Made by a program: the position numbers and the translations under genes. Under the pieces are notes generated by a model. That model had not been told where the DNA came from, searched no databases, and saw only the letters and a program-made list of their open reading frames with translations. From positions 1 through 41,197 of the forward strand of contig CALXDD010000025.1 in NCBI GenBank assembly GCA_944386985.1: DNA of 41,197 nt. Direction: 5' to 3'. The DNA is from an uncultured Oscillospiraceae bacterium (GTDB lineage: Bacteria; Bacillota; Clostridia; Oscillospirales; Oscillospiraceae). This document shows positions 24,386 through 31,980 of the stretch, in pieces (position 1 is the first letter of the stretch; each line of letters starts with the position of its first letter).

Positions 24386-24414
24386 ATCATACCGCCCGAA
24401 AAGCAAATCCGCAA
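24386..24414 (-). promoter_or_regulatory. Promoter of the PF06541-cyclase-csoR operon
   Basis: On the minus strand TTGCGG (24409-24414) and TATGAT (24386-24391) are separated by 17 bp. The -10 box is good and the -35 is partial. No CsoR-type palindrome is seen near it. Confidence 0.55.
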
Positions 24415-24454
24415 GAGGGTGGCGAAAAATTCCGCCCCTCCCTCTGATTTCACT

Positions 24455-24483
24455 TTGACTTTTTTTGTCTCGAAGTTTATAAT
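24455..24483 (+). promoter_or_regulatory. Promoter of the DUF2798 gene
   Basis: TTGACT (24455-24460) and TATAAT (24478-24483) are separated by 17 bp on the plus strand. Transcription would begin near 24490, about 84 bases before the start codon and directly ahead of a strong terminator hairpin. Confidence 0.8.
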
Positions 24484-24489
24484 ATAGCA

Positions 24490-24573
24490 TGCGTGTAGCA
24501 AATACATTCGGCAAAGCGTGTCATGACGAATCCCGTCGTGGCACGCTTTTTCTTTTGAAAGGAGTTGTGTTTC
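24490..24573 (+). promoter_or_regulatory. Leader RNA with an intrinsic terminator (candidate attenuator)
   Basis: The leader contains a 16-bp stem (24513-24528 with 24534-24549, two G-U pairs, 5-base loop) followed by TTCTTTT, ending 8 bases before the AAAGGAG ribosome site. GCGTG occurs twice: at 24491-24495 and in the left arm at 24516-24520. The first copy could pair with CACGC of the right arm and break the stem, as in an attenuator. It matches no riboswitch class I can recall. It could also be a short RNA that ends before the gene. Confidence 0.55.
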
Positions 24574-25068
24574 ATGCCGAAAACCAAGCTGCAGGGAGTT
24601 GTATTCGGGCTTCTCATGTCCATCACCATGGCCTACGGGATGGAGGTCTACAATGTGGCGCTGAAGGAGGGCGGCCTCTCCCAGATGACCAATACGGTAT
24701 TTTGGGATGCGCTTCTGGAGGCGGCCTACATGTGGATTTTCGTCTTTCTCTTCTCCAATCTCTGGGGAAACCGGATCGGCAGGGCTCTGGCCGCCAGGGT
24801 CTGCCGGGCGGAGGACGGCCCCTTCCTCCACACGGTCTTTGTCTCTGGATGCACCGTCCTCATCATGTGCCCTACTATGAGTGCTGTGGCAGCGGTGTTA
24901 TTTTCGGTAATTCTGGGTGGAGGCAGCTGGTCCCAGCTGCCGGCCTACTGGGTAGGCACGGTTCTAAAGAATTTCCCCATGGCCCTTTTATGGAATCTTT
25001 TTGCCGCGGGGCCTGTCACCCGCCTGCTGTTTCGCCGTCTTTTCGCCCGGCAGCTGGCAGCGGCGTGA
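24574..25068 (+). CDS. DUF2798 family membrane protein
   Basis: A 164-residue protein with four membrane segments arranged as two similar halves, the known plan of DUF2798 (PF11391). Each half begins with a helix of similar pattern (GVVFGLLMSITMAYGMEVYN and FVSGCTVLIMCPTMSAVAAV). The function is unknown. ATG at 24574 follows AAAGGAG by 9 bases; the TTG at 24565 is too close. It has its own strong promoter and a terminator-bearing leader, so it is probably conditionally expressed. It stands alone between divergent and convergent neighbours. Confidence 0.85.
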   Translation: MPKTKLQGVVFGLLMSITMAYGMEVYNVALKEGGLSQMTNTVFWDALLEAAYMWIFVFLFSNLWGNRIGRALAARVCRAEDGPFLHTVFVSGCTVLIMCPTMSAVAAVLFSVILGGGSWSQLPAYWVGTVLKNFPMALLWNLFAAGPVTRLLFRRLFARQLAAA

Positions 25069-25254
25069 TCTCTTTTGAAAATGGCTTTACGCCTTACAGC
25101 AGGGTGAACATCTTTCTTCTCCCGCACAGTGCCGGGACGCCACACTCTGACGTCTCCGTTTTGTCCTGCTTCAGCCGGTTGAGATGCCGTCGGACAGCAG
25201 CAAGAATCAGTCAATTCCCTCGCCAGAGGATAAATGCCTGCCCAGTTCAAAAGG

Positions 25255-25293
25255 GGCCGCCGCGGAAGGTATACTTCCCCGGCGGCCTTTTTT
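25255..25293. terminator. Terminator between DUF2798 and malQ
   Basis: An 8-bp outer stem (25255-25262 with 25280-25287) and a 5-bp inner stem form one long hairpin followed by TTTTTT on the plus strand and by TTTTG on the minus strand. It lies right after the malQ stop. The 185 bases between the DUF2798 stop and this hairpin show no gene. Confidence 0.75.
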
Positions 25294-25294
25294 C

Positions 25295-26773
25295 TTATCC
25301 TCTGCCGTAGATGCGGGTGCAGCGGGCAATCCGGTGGACCAACTTCTTGTCGAAGGCCCCCGGCAGCATCCGCCAGCGCCAGTTGCCGCTGTCGGTGCCC
25401 GGCGCGTTCATCCGGGCCTCCTCCCCCAGCTCCAGCCAATCCTGCATCTGCACCACAAAGGTATCCGCCACGCTGCGCATACCCGCACGGATCATAGCGT
25501 CGCTCAGCTTCTGGGTCTTGTCGATGCCCAGATACTCCCGGGCAAAGGTGATATTCGCCTTATCCACCGTTTTCTCCCACTGGACCAATGTCTCATTGTC
25601 GTGGGTCCCCACATAGCAGACACAGTGCTTGGAGTAGGTATGGGGCAGGTAGTCGCTGGGCTCCCGGGGATCAAAGGCGAATTCCAGCACCTTCATACCG
25701 GGAAGGCCGCTGTCCTGAAGAAGCTGCATCACCTCCGGGGTCAAAAAACCCAGGTCCTCGGCGATGAAGGACAGGTTGTGGAACCAGCTGGTGAGCACCC
25801 GCACCAGATCCATCCCCGGTCCCTTCCGCCACTTGCCGTTGCGGGCGGTCTCGTCCCCATAGGGCACCGCCCAGTAGCTCTCCAGCCCCCGGAAGTGGTC
25901 GATGCGGATCACGTCGAACATCTGGCCCGCGCCCTCTACCCGGCGAATCCACCAGCCAAAGCCGTCGGCCTTCATCTTGTCGTAGTCGTAGATGGGGTTG
26001 CCCCACAGCTGTCCATCCTCACAGAAGTAATCCGGGGGCACGCCGGAGACCTCTTTCGGCTTTTTGCACTCATCCAGCTGGAAAAATTCCGGCTCGGACC
26101 ACACGTCGGCGCTGTCCATCGCCACATAGATGGGCAGATCCCCGATGATCTTGATGCCGAGGCCATTGATATACTCCTTCAGGGCCGTCCACTGCCGGAA
26201 GAAGAGGAACTGGAGATAGGTGAAGAAGCGGATGTCGTCCTCCAGCAGCGCCTCGTACTTGGCCATGGCCCCACTTTTGCGCTGGCGGATGTCCTCGTCC
26301 TCCCAGTCCATCCAGCTCTGCATGTTGAAATAGCGCTTGAGGGCCATGAAAAGGGCGTAATCGTGAAGCCAACGCTTCTCCTTCTGGAAGGCCACCACCT
26401 CCTCCTTGTCACGCTCCCAGCCCTTCTGGTATGCCTTGTAGAGCAGGGGAAAGCGGCCCTCATAGATTTTGCCGTAGTCCACATGGGCCGGATCGTCTCC
26501 CCAGTCCAATCCCTCCAGGTCCTTTTTATGGAGAAGGCCGTCCTTCACCAGAAGATCCAGATCAATGAAATAGGGGTTCCCGGCAAAGGTGGAAAAGCTC
26601 TGATAGGGGCTGTCGCCGTAGCTGGTGGGGCCCAGGGGCAAAAGCTGCCAGTACTTCTGGTTGGCCGCCTTCAGATTGTCCGCAAACCGGTAGGCCTCCT
26701 TGCCCAGGGTGCCGATACCATAGGGGGAAGGCAGGGAGGAAATGTGCAATAAAATACCGCTGCTGCGTTCCAT
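25295..26773 (-). CDS. malQ: 4-alpha-glucanotransferase (amylomaltase)
   Basis: A 492-residue GH77 enzyme that transfers glucan chains between maltodextrins during starch or glycogen use. The nucleophile Asp292 is in DVIRIDHFRG, the acid/base Glu339 is in AEDLG, and the transition-state Asp392 is in THDNET. The N-terminus SSGILLHISSLPSPYGIG is typical. The ribosome site is weak (GAGAG). It begins 9 bases after the LacI regulator ends, so both share an operon and translation may be coupled. No maltodextrin transporter or phosphorylase is in the window. Confidence 0.95.
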   Translation of the reverse strand: MERSSGILLHISSLPSPYGIGTLGKEAYRFADNLKAANQKYWQLLPLGPTSYGDSPYQSFSTFAGNPYFIDLDLLVKDGLLHKKDLEGLDWGDDPAHVDYGKIYEGRFPLLYKAYQKGWERDKEEVVAFQKEKRWLHDYALFMALKRYFNMQSWMDWEDEDIRQRKSGAMAKYEALLEDDIRFFTYLQFLFFRQWTALKEYINGLGIKIIGDLPIYVAMDSADVWSEPEFFQLDECKKPKEVSGVPPDYFCEDGQLWGNPIYDYDKMKADGFGWWIRRVEGAGQMFDVIRIDHFRGLESYWAVPYGDETARNGKWRKGPGMDLVRVLTSWFHNLSFIAEDLGFLTPEVMQLLQDSGLPGMKVLEFAFDPREPSDYLPHTYSKHCVCYVGTHDNETLVQWEKTVDKANITFAREYLGIDKTQKLSDAMIRAGMRSVADTFVVQMQDWLELGEEARMNAPGTDSGNWRWRMLPGAFDKKLVHRIARCTRIYGRG

Positions 26774-26782
26774 TTGATTCTC

Positions 26783-27835
26783 TCACTCTCTTTCTGTAGG
26801 ATTGGTCCGCCCGCCGTCTCCGGCCGCCGGTGCGGCGGAGGCCCCCTGCCGCAGCCGGGGCTCCGCCAGAATGTGTCGGGGGCCGTCTGTCCCCTCCACC
26901 AGGTCCAATAAAATACGGACGCTGCTGCGCCCCATCTCCTCCGCCGGCTGGACCAGGGTGGTAAGGGTGGGGATGGTATAGGCGGAGAGGGGAATGCCGT
27001 CGATGCCTACCACGGAGCAGTCCTCCGGCACCCGCCGGCCGTGATCTGTCAGCGCTTTGATGGCCGCCATGGCCATGGTGTCCGACAGGGTGAACACGGC
27101 GGTGAACTCTGTCCCCCGCTGCAAAAGCCGCTCCACGGCGGTATAGGCGTCCTCCATCTCAAAGCTCCCGCCGGTCTCCTCCACCAGAGCGGGATCGGCA
27201 GGGAGCCCCGCCCCCTCCAGAGCGGCAAGGTAGCCCAGATATCGAAGCTCGCTGATGGAGCGGTCATTCCGGCTGGGCGCCACAACGGCAATGCGCCGGT
27301 GGCCAAGACCGATGAGATGCTCCACCGCCCGGCAGGCTGCCGCCCGGTCGTCGATGGAGACGGAGGCAAAGTTCTCCTCCCGAAGGCTGCCGAAACAGTT
27401 GGTATAGGAGCAGCAGACAAAGGGCACGTTCAAAAGCGCCACCTCGCCGGGGGTGTAGTCGAATCGTCCTCCCAGGAAGAGGAGTCCCCGCAGCTTCTTC
27501 TCCCGCTCCAGGACGGCCCCCTCTTTGATCTCATCCTCGCTGCTGCCGATCTGCCGCATGACGGTGGTGTAGCCCCGCCGGTCGATCTCCCGGGTGACAG
27601 TCTTCAGCACCTCCGCAAAGAATAGGTTGGCCGCGCCCCGTACCACCACGCCCACCGAATCCGACCGGGTCCTCACCAGATCCCGGGCGCTGTTGTTGGG
27701 GATATAGTTGTGGTCCTCCACCACCGCCAGCACCCGCCGGCGCACCTCAGGACTGACGTCCGGGCGGTTGTTGAGGACCCGGGACACTGTACTGATGCTG
27801 ACGCCGCTCATGCGGGCGATATCTTTGATGGTCAT
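26783..27835 (-). CDS. LacI family transcriptional regulator, probable maltodextrin repressor
   Basis: A 350-residue repressor. Residues 1-50 form the LacI helix-turn-helix and hinge helix (MTIKDIARMSGVSISTVSRV, then LNNRPDVSPEVR). The rest is a periplasmic-binding-protein-like effector domain. The ATG at 27835 is chosen because it gives the family N-terminus with GGAGG upstream; the open frame to 27913 would include the operator. It lies directly before malQ and a perfect palindrome lies in its own leader, so it probably controls both genes. The effector is likely a maltose-type sugar, inferred from malQ only. Confidence 0.9.
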   Translation of the reverse strand: MTIKDIARMSGVSISTVSRVLNNRPDVSPEVRRRVLAVVEDHNYIPNNSARDLVRTRSDSVGVVVRGAANLFFAEVLKTVTREIDRRGYTTVMRQIGSSEDEIKEGAVLEREKKLRGLLFLGGRFDYTPGEVALLNVPFVCCSYTNCFGSLREENFASVSIDDRAAACRAVEHLIGLGHRRIAVVAPSRNDRSISELRYLGYLAALEGAGLPADPALVEETGGSFEMEDAYTAVERLLQRGTEFTAVFTLSDTMAMAAIKALTDHGRRVPEDCSVVGIDGIPLSAYTIPTLTTLVQPAEEMGRSSVRILLDLVEGTDGPRHILAEPRLRQGASAAPAAGDGGRTNPTERE

Positions 27836-27864
27836 GGCGGCGCTCCTCCATGTTTTGTTTTCAG

Positions 27865-27884
27865 AAACGTTACCGGTAACGTTT
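27865..27884 (-). promoter_or_regulatory. LacI-type operator
   Basis: AAACGTTACCGGTAACGTTT is a perfect 20-bp palindrome with a central CG, as in sites of LacI/MalR-type repressors. It lies about 9 to 28 bases downstream of the predicted start site, so the repressor would act as a roadblock to its own operon. Confidence 0.8.
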
Positions 27885-27899
27885 TCAGTTTGCCAACAC

Positions 27900-27929
27900 A
27901 TCATAGCAACCACTTCCGGTCCTTGTCAA
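27900..27929 (-). promoter_or_regulatory. Promoter of the LacI-malQ operon
   Basis: On the minus strand TTGACA (27924-27929) and TATGAT (27900-27905) are separated by 18 bp. The start site is expected near 27893, just ahead of the operator. Confidence 0.7.
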
Positions 27930-28093
27930 TGCCGCGCAAAGCCCCCGGCGGATTTTCAGATGTTTCACCAAACTCTTCCGCTTTTCTTTGGTGATTCTCC
28001 CCTGTTTTTCTCTCTTGACTTCCTCTAATTTGGTAATTTTTTCTAAAGCGTCCACCGGATTATGAACAAAGGGAAAATTTCCGGCTGTAACGG

Positions 28094-28122
28094 TTGTTTC
28101 TGTCAAATCCTTGCGGTATACT
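28094..28122 (+). promoter_or_regulatory. Promoter of the VTT-domain gene
   Basis: TTGTTT (28094-28099) and TATACT (28117-28122) are separated by 17 bp on the plus strand, about 75 bases before the start codon. Confidence 0.6.
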
Positions 28123-28196
28123 ACAAAATAATCCTCCCTGCCGGCGGCAGGGAGGCAGATACATCCAACGCAAGTGAGAAAAAGGAGGAACGCACC

Positions 28197-28910
28197 GTGC
28201 ATGGCTCCGGCATGGACCCCGACCGCCGCAGGCGGCTGTTGGCTGGGGGTGCCTTTGTGCTGTTTTTGCTGCTGACAGCGGTGGTGGGATGGTATATCGG
28301 CCGCCCCATGGTGGCGCTGGCCGGAGAACCGGAGCGGTTCCGGGCCTGGGTGGACAGCCACGGTCTCTGGGGCAGTCTGGCCTTTCTGGGGATGATGGTG
28401 CTCCAGGTGGTCATCGCCCTGATTCCCGGGGAGCCTCTGGAGATCGCCGCAGGCTATGCCTTCGGCTTCTGGCAGGGAACCCTTCTTTGTCTCCTCGGCA
28501 TCTTTATCGGCAGCGTACTGGTGTTTTTGCTGGTCCGCCGGTTCGGCACCGCCCTGGTGGAGGTGTTCTTTTCCCAGGAAAAGATCCGCTCTTTAAGGTT
28601 TCTTCACCAGAGCAGGCGGCGGGACTTCCTTATCTTTCTGGTGCTCTTCATCCCCGGCACGCCCAAGGATCTGCTCTCCTATTTCGCCGGGCTGACGGAT
28701 ATCCGTTTTTCCAAGTGGCTGCTGATCGCCGCTGTGTCCCGGATTCCCTCGGTGGCTACCTCCACCGCAGGCGGCGCCGCTGTGGGGGACCAGAACTACC
28801 TCTTTGCCGCCGTGGTTTTTGCCGCCACCTTCGTCATCAGTCTTCTCGGGCTGTGGCTTTACAACCGTATCAGCGCCCGGCGGGAAGAAAAGCGCCGCCA
28901 CGAATCATAA
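28197..28910 (+). CDS. TVP38/TMEM64 family membrane protein (VTT domain)
   Basis: A 237-residue membrane protein with five or six segments and the SNARE-associated/VTT domain (PF09335). The signature segments are IALIPGEPLEIAAGYAFGFW and LFIPGTPKDLLSYFAGLT. Related proteins are implicated in lipid handling, but the role of this one is unknown. The start is GTG at 28197, with AGGAGG 8 bases upstream; an ATG four bases on is out of frame. A basic C-terminus ends the protein. It is convergent with the MerR-RDD gene. Confidence 0.87.
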   Translation: MHGSGMDPDRRRRLLAGGAFVLFLLLTAVVGWYIGRPMVALAGEPERFRAWVDSHGLWGSLAFLGMMVLQVVIALIPGEPLEIAAGYAFGFWQGTLLCLLGIFIGSVLVFLLVRRFGTALVEVFFSQEKIRSLRFLHQSRRRDFLIFLVLFIPGTPKDLLSYFAGLTDIRFSKWLLIAAVSRIPSVATSTAGGAAVGDQNYLFAAVVFAATFVISLLGLWLYNRISARREEKRRHES

Positions 28911-28914
28911 TAAA

Positions 28915-28942
28915 ACCGCTGCAGGTCATGGCCTGCAGCGGT
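28915..28942. terminator. Bidirectional terminator between VTT and MerR-RDD genes
   Basis: An 11-bp perfect stem (28915-28925 with 28932-28942, loop TCATGG) starts five bases after the VTT stop codon. CTCTTTCT follows on the plus strand and TTTATT on the minus strand. Confidence 0.75.
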
Positions 28943-28964
28943 CTCTTTCTGCTTTGCGGGCGAT

Positions 28965-30416
28965 TCACTTCTCCACGGTGATGGTCACGGACATGTCCAT
29001 GGAGCATGTCTCTACCCCATCCAGGGGGAAGAGCATGTCCATAAAGGTCCCCTCACAGCCCTCCAACACCGTTTCCCTCTCCAGGGTAACCCCGGCCAGG
29101 GTCAAACTGCCGCTGTCTGCCTCTCCGCCCCACTCCTGGGCCTGGCCCAGCAGCTCCAGGGAAGAGCGGAGGGGCGCTCTGGCCCCTACCAGAGCCATGG
29201 CCGCCAGAGCCTGAACGTTGGAGCTGTAATTGCCGCTGTTCTCCAGACAGGTGTTTCCCTCCCAGTGGCTCTCCTCCCACATGTCTATGGCGACCTCCGT
29301 GAGGACCCCATCCTCCACCGTCCACTGGAGAGGGGCAGGAGGCTTCGGCTCCGGCACGATGATCATTGTGGTATCCCACTGCAGGAATTCCCCGGAATCC
29401 TGGAGCTGCCAGGTGTCGCCGTAGCCGAGCTGCCCGGCGTACCACTGGTAGTTCTCCACAAATTCCTCCACCGTCAGGTCTCCCCGGTTGGGGGGCAGCT
29501 GGGAGGCCATGCCGATGAACACCATACAGACGATCAGCGCGCCGTAGGCCCCCACCGTGGCCCAGGGCCGCCACTGCCGGGTATCCCGGAAGTACAGCTG
29601 GGTCTCCGCATCCCAGTCCCAGTCCTGAATCTCCCCGTTCATTTCCTCCTTATAGCACCGGTAGCCCCGATAGATGTTGTAGATGGGGATATAGAAGCCG
29701 TGGCCCCATCGCAGCACCCCCCAGGTGCGGCGGATGGCCTGGGACCAGGAGGGTTTCTCCCCGTTCCGACCTGTGATGGAGATGCCCATGAGCCACTTTC
29801 CCGGCGTGGTGCCGAAGAAATGCAGCAGCACCGGCTCCAAAATCAGCATTAGGATCACGCCCACCACCGTGGTGGCCAGGTCGCTGACCCCCTGGAGAAA
29901 ATGGTGCAGCGGCACGCACCAGACAAAGAGAAAAAGGGTCTCCAGCAGCGCGCTGTCCAGACCTCTGGCCAGCCATCGCCGCCAGGGGTGGGGGTCCGGG
30001 GGAACCACATCCGCCGTCAGGGCACTGGAGCGCTGGGGCGGAGTAGACAATTGCTGGTAATACTGATTGAGATAGGTCTGGGCGTTGAGGGTGGCATACT
30101 GGGCCCCCGCCTCCCGCATGGAGGTACAAACCGCCCGGATGGACTGCTGCCGCCTCTCCTCCCGCTCCGTCTCCCGGATGCGCCGCGCCAGCAGCTCCTG
30201 AAAGTCCGCCTCTCCCCGCTGCACCTGCCCCACCGCCTGGAGGGAAAACCCCAGCTCCCGGAGAAGCTTGATCCGCAGCAGTGCGTCCACGTCCTCCTGG
30301 CTGTAGTTCCGGTAACCATTGCTCCGCCGCTCCGGGGCAATGAGTCTCTCCTTTTCATAAAAGCGGATGTTGGCCCGGTTCAGCTGTGTTTTGCTCTCCA
30401 CCTCCTGGATGTTCAT
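28965..30416 (-). CDS. MerR-type HTH fused to an RDD membrane domain and a C-terminal domain
   Basis: A 483-residue fusion. Residues 1-75 form a MerR winged helix (NIQEVESKTQLNRANIRFYE, RRSNGYRNYSQED), followed by a helical linker to about 125. Residues 146-255 are an RDD domain: RRWLARGLD, membrane segments near 155-174 and 180-202, then FGTTPGKWLMGI. A third segment is at about 287-305. The last 175 residues are hydrophilic, probably extracytoplasmic, and match nothing I know. This architecture suggests a membrane-tethered regulator. GGGGGAGG precedes the ATG. Its promoter has a 19-bp spacer. It follows the MATE gene. Confidence 0.85.
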   Translation of the reverse strand: MNIQEVESKTQLNRANIRFYEKERLIAPERRSNGYRNYSQEDVDALLRIKLLRELGFSLQAVGQVQRGEADFQELLARRIRETEREERRQQSIRAVCTSMREAGAQYATLNAQTYLNQYYQQLSTPPQRSSALTADVVPPDPHPWRRWLARGLDSALLETLFLFVWCVPLHHFLQGVSDLATTVVGVILMLILEPVLLHFFGTTPGKWLMGISITGRNGEKPSWSQAIRRTWGVLRWGHGFYIPIYNIYRGYRCYKEEMNGEIQDWDWDAETQLYFRDTRQWRPWATVGAYGALIVCMVFIGMASQLPPNRGDLTVEEFVENYQWYAGQLGYGDTWQLQDSGEFLQWDTTMIIVPEPKPPAPLQWTVEDGVLTEVAIDMWEESHWEGNTCLENSGNYSSNVQALAAMALVGARAPLRSSLELLGQAQEWGGEADSGSLTLAGVTLERETVLEGCEGTFMDMLFPLDGVETCSMDMSVTITVEK

Positions 30417-30449
30417 GGCCCTCCCCCTTTCACAGGTCTTTCTGAGGCC

Positions 30450-30480
30450 ATTATAAAGGGTAAAGTCGGTTGACAGTCAA
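30450..30480 (-). promoter_or_regulatory. MerR-type promoter with 19-bp spacer
   Basis: On the minus strand TTGACT (30475-30480) and TATAAT (30450-30455) are 19 bp apart. This long spacing is the hallmark of promoters activated by MerR proteins through DNA distortion. TTGACTGTCAA, a small inverted repeat, covers the -35 region. It overlaps the end of the upstream MATE gene, so the MerR-RDD gene probably controls itself. Confidence 0.65.
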
Positions 30481-31814
30481 GACTTTTCCTCAAATTCCCC
30501 TGAAAATTCCCCCCAACTCTCTTTTTGTTGGTCCTGTCCGCCGCCTTTCCGCATCCACACCAGGGTGAGCGCCAGCACCAGCCCTTCCGCTGTCACGGGG
30601 GTCAGCCAGATTCCGGTGAGTCCCAGCAGCCCCGCCATGAGAAAAGCACAGGGCACCACCAGCACCAGCCCCCGGAGGAGGGAGATGAGGAAGCCTCTCC
30701 TCCCCTGCTCCATGGCGCTGAAGCCGGTGGCGGCTACGATGTTGACCCCCTGGAAGAAGAAGGCCAGGAAGTATAGCCGCAGCCCCTCCTCCGCCATAGC
30801 CGCCAGCCGGGAATCGCCCTGGCGGTTGAAGGCCGCCACAATGGGACCGGTACACCACACCGCCGCCAGCAGGTAAACTGCCGCCGCCATGCCCACTGTC
30901 ACCAGACTCCCCCAGCGGATCAGCGCGGCGGCTTCCCGCTTCCGCTCGCCGCCCCAGGCGTCGCTGATGAGGGGCTGAGTGCCCTGGGCTACCCCGGTAA
31001 AGAGGGCGGTAATCACCAGTGCGCAATTGGCCACAATGCCGTAGGCCGCCACGCCGGTGTTGCCCGCAATGTCCAGCAGCAGGCCGTTGAACACCAAAAT
31101 CACCGCCCCTGAGGAGATCTCCCCGATAAATGAAGGCATCCCCAAAAGAGCCATGTCCCCCCAGGCGGCGAGCCTTATCCGGCCGCCCCGGAGCGAGAAA
31201 CCGCAGCTTCCGCCGCGCAGATAAGGGATCAGCAGCAAGACGCCCACCACCGGCGCGGTGCCGGTGGCCAGGGCCGCGCCGAACATCCCCATACCGCAGG
31301 GGAAGATGTATACATAGTCCAGCACGATATTGGAGAGGCTCCCCACGGCCATGGCGGTCATGGACAGCCGGGGATTTCCGTCGTTTCGGACAAAGCACAC
31401 CAGGATGTTGTTCAGAAGGAACATGGGGGTAAAGAGCAGGATCACCCGGAGATACTCCGACGCCATAGCCAGCACCTCTCCCTCCGCCCCCAGGAGGGCG
31501 GCCAGGGGGCGGCTCCATAAAAGCCCCAGGATGGGAAACGCCACTGCCGGGAGCAAGGCCATGGTCAAGGCGGTTGGGAAGACGCCGCCCTTTTTGGATA
31601 TGGCGTAGCGGGTACCGCCGCCCATACCGATCATAAGCCCCAGACCGTTGATGATGCTGTACACCGGCAGCACCAGATTCAGCGCCGTCAGGCCATCGCC
31701 GCCCATGCCCCGGGCGATGAAGAAGGTGTCCGCCAGAATGTAGCAGGACAGTCCCACCATGCCCAGCATATTCAGGGATACATACCGGACAAATTGTTTT
31801 TTCAGCTGGCCCAT
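30477..31814 (-). CDS. MATE family efflux transporter
   Basis: A 445-residue exporter with about twelve membrane segments, of the NorM/DinF superfamily. The N-terminal segment (MLGMVGLSCYILADTFFIARGMG) and the repeated second half (TGVAAYGIVANCALVITALF) are typical. MATE pumps use Na+ or H+ to expel cationic drugs; the substrate here is unknown. The ATG at 31814 has AAGGAGG upstream; the frame continues to 31877 through the leader terminator and is not the true start. Its leader carries a promoter and a terminator. The next gene downstream is the MerR-RDD fusion. Confidence 0.9.
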   Translation of the reverse strand: MGQLKKQFVRYVSLNMLGMVGLSCYILADTFFIARGMGGDGLTALNLVLPVYSIINGLGLMIGMGGGTRYAISKKGGVFPTALTMALLPAVAFPILGLLWSRPLAALLGAEGEVLAMASEYLRVILLFTPMFLLNNILVCFVRNDGNPRLSMTAMAVGSLSNIVLDYVYIFPCGMGMFGAALATGTAPVVGVLLLIPYLRGGSCGFSLRGGRIRLAAWGDMALLGMPSFIGEISSGAVILVFNGLLLDIAGNTGVAAYGIVANCALVITALFTGVAQGTQPLISDAWGGERKREAAALIRWGSLVTVGMAAAVYLLAAVWCTGPIVAAFNRQGDSRLAAMAEEGLRLYFLAFFFQGVNIVAATGFSAMEQGRRGFLISLLRGLVLVVPCAFLMAGLLGLTGIWLTPVTAEGLVLALTLVWMRKGGGQDQQKESWGEFSGEFEEKS

Positions 31815-31940
31815 ACCAAAATCCCTCCTTGACAAAAAAAGCACCCAGAGTTCCATACCTTCAAAGGCCTGCGGCATGGAATCCGGGTGCTCACCTCCCC
31901 CATCCGGCGACGAGGGAGGGCATTTACCTGTTACAGCGAG
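31815..31940 (-). promoter_or_regulatory. MATE leader with intrinsic terminator (candidate attenuator)
   Basis: From the start site near 31937, the minus-strand leader forms a hairpin of CCTCCC with GGGGGAGG (31893-31917) and then a terminator: 31840-31846 with 31885-31891, plus an inner TTCCAT stem (31851-31856 with 31876-31881), followed by TTTTTTT, 10 bases before the ribosome site. CCCTCC in the leader could also pair with the GGAGGG ribosome site. It resembles a transcription attenuator; I could not match it to a named riboswitch. Confidence 0.55.
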
Positions 31941-31943
31941 GGC

Positions 31944-31972
31944 ATCATATCACAGGGCCGGAAAAATGTCAA
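31944..31972 (-). promoter_or_regulatory. Promoter of the MATE gene
   Basis: On the minus strand TTGACA (31967-31972) and TATGAT (31944-31949) are 17 bp apart. It starts the terminator-bearing leader and lies right after the DUF4179 gene's stop codon. Confidence 0.8.
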
Positions 31973-31980
31973 CTGTCTGC

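Noticed and set aside
24490-24573. The DUF2798 leader as a preQ1, fluoride or guanidine riboswitch
   Set aside because: I could not find the conserved sequence blocks of these classes, so I left the leader unassigned.
23713-24831. Long N-terminal extension of the cyclase frame
   Set aside because: The DNA is occupied by the PF06541 gene in a different frame, and the cyclase has a good ribosome site and family start at 23712.
25184-26752. Open frame of 522 codons on the plus strand opposite malQ
   Set aside because: It is the antisense shadow of malQ, which has all GH77 catalytic residues.
31851-31877. Leader peptide or upstream start for the MATE gene at 31877
   Set aside because: The frame is open through the terminator, but there is no ribosome site before the ATG and the family N-terminus begins at 31814.
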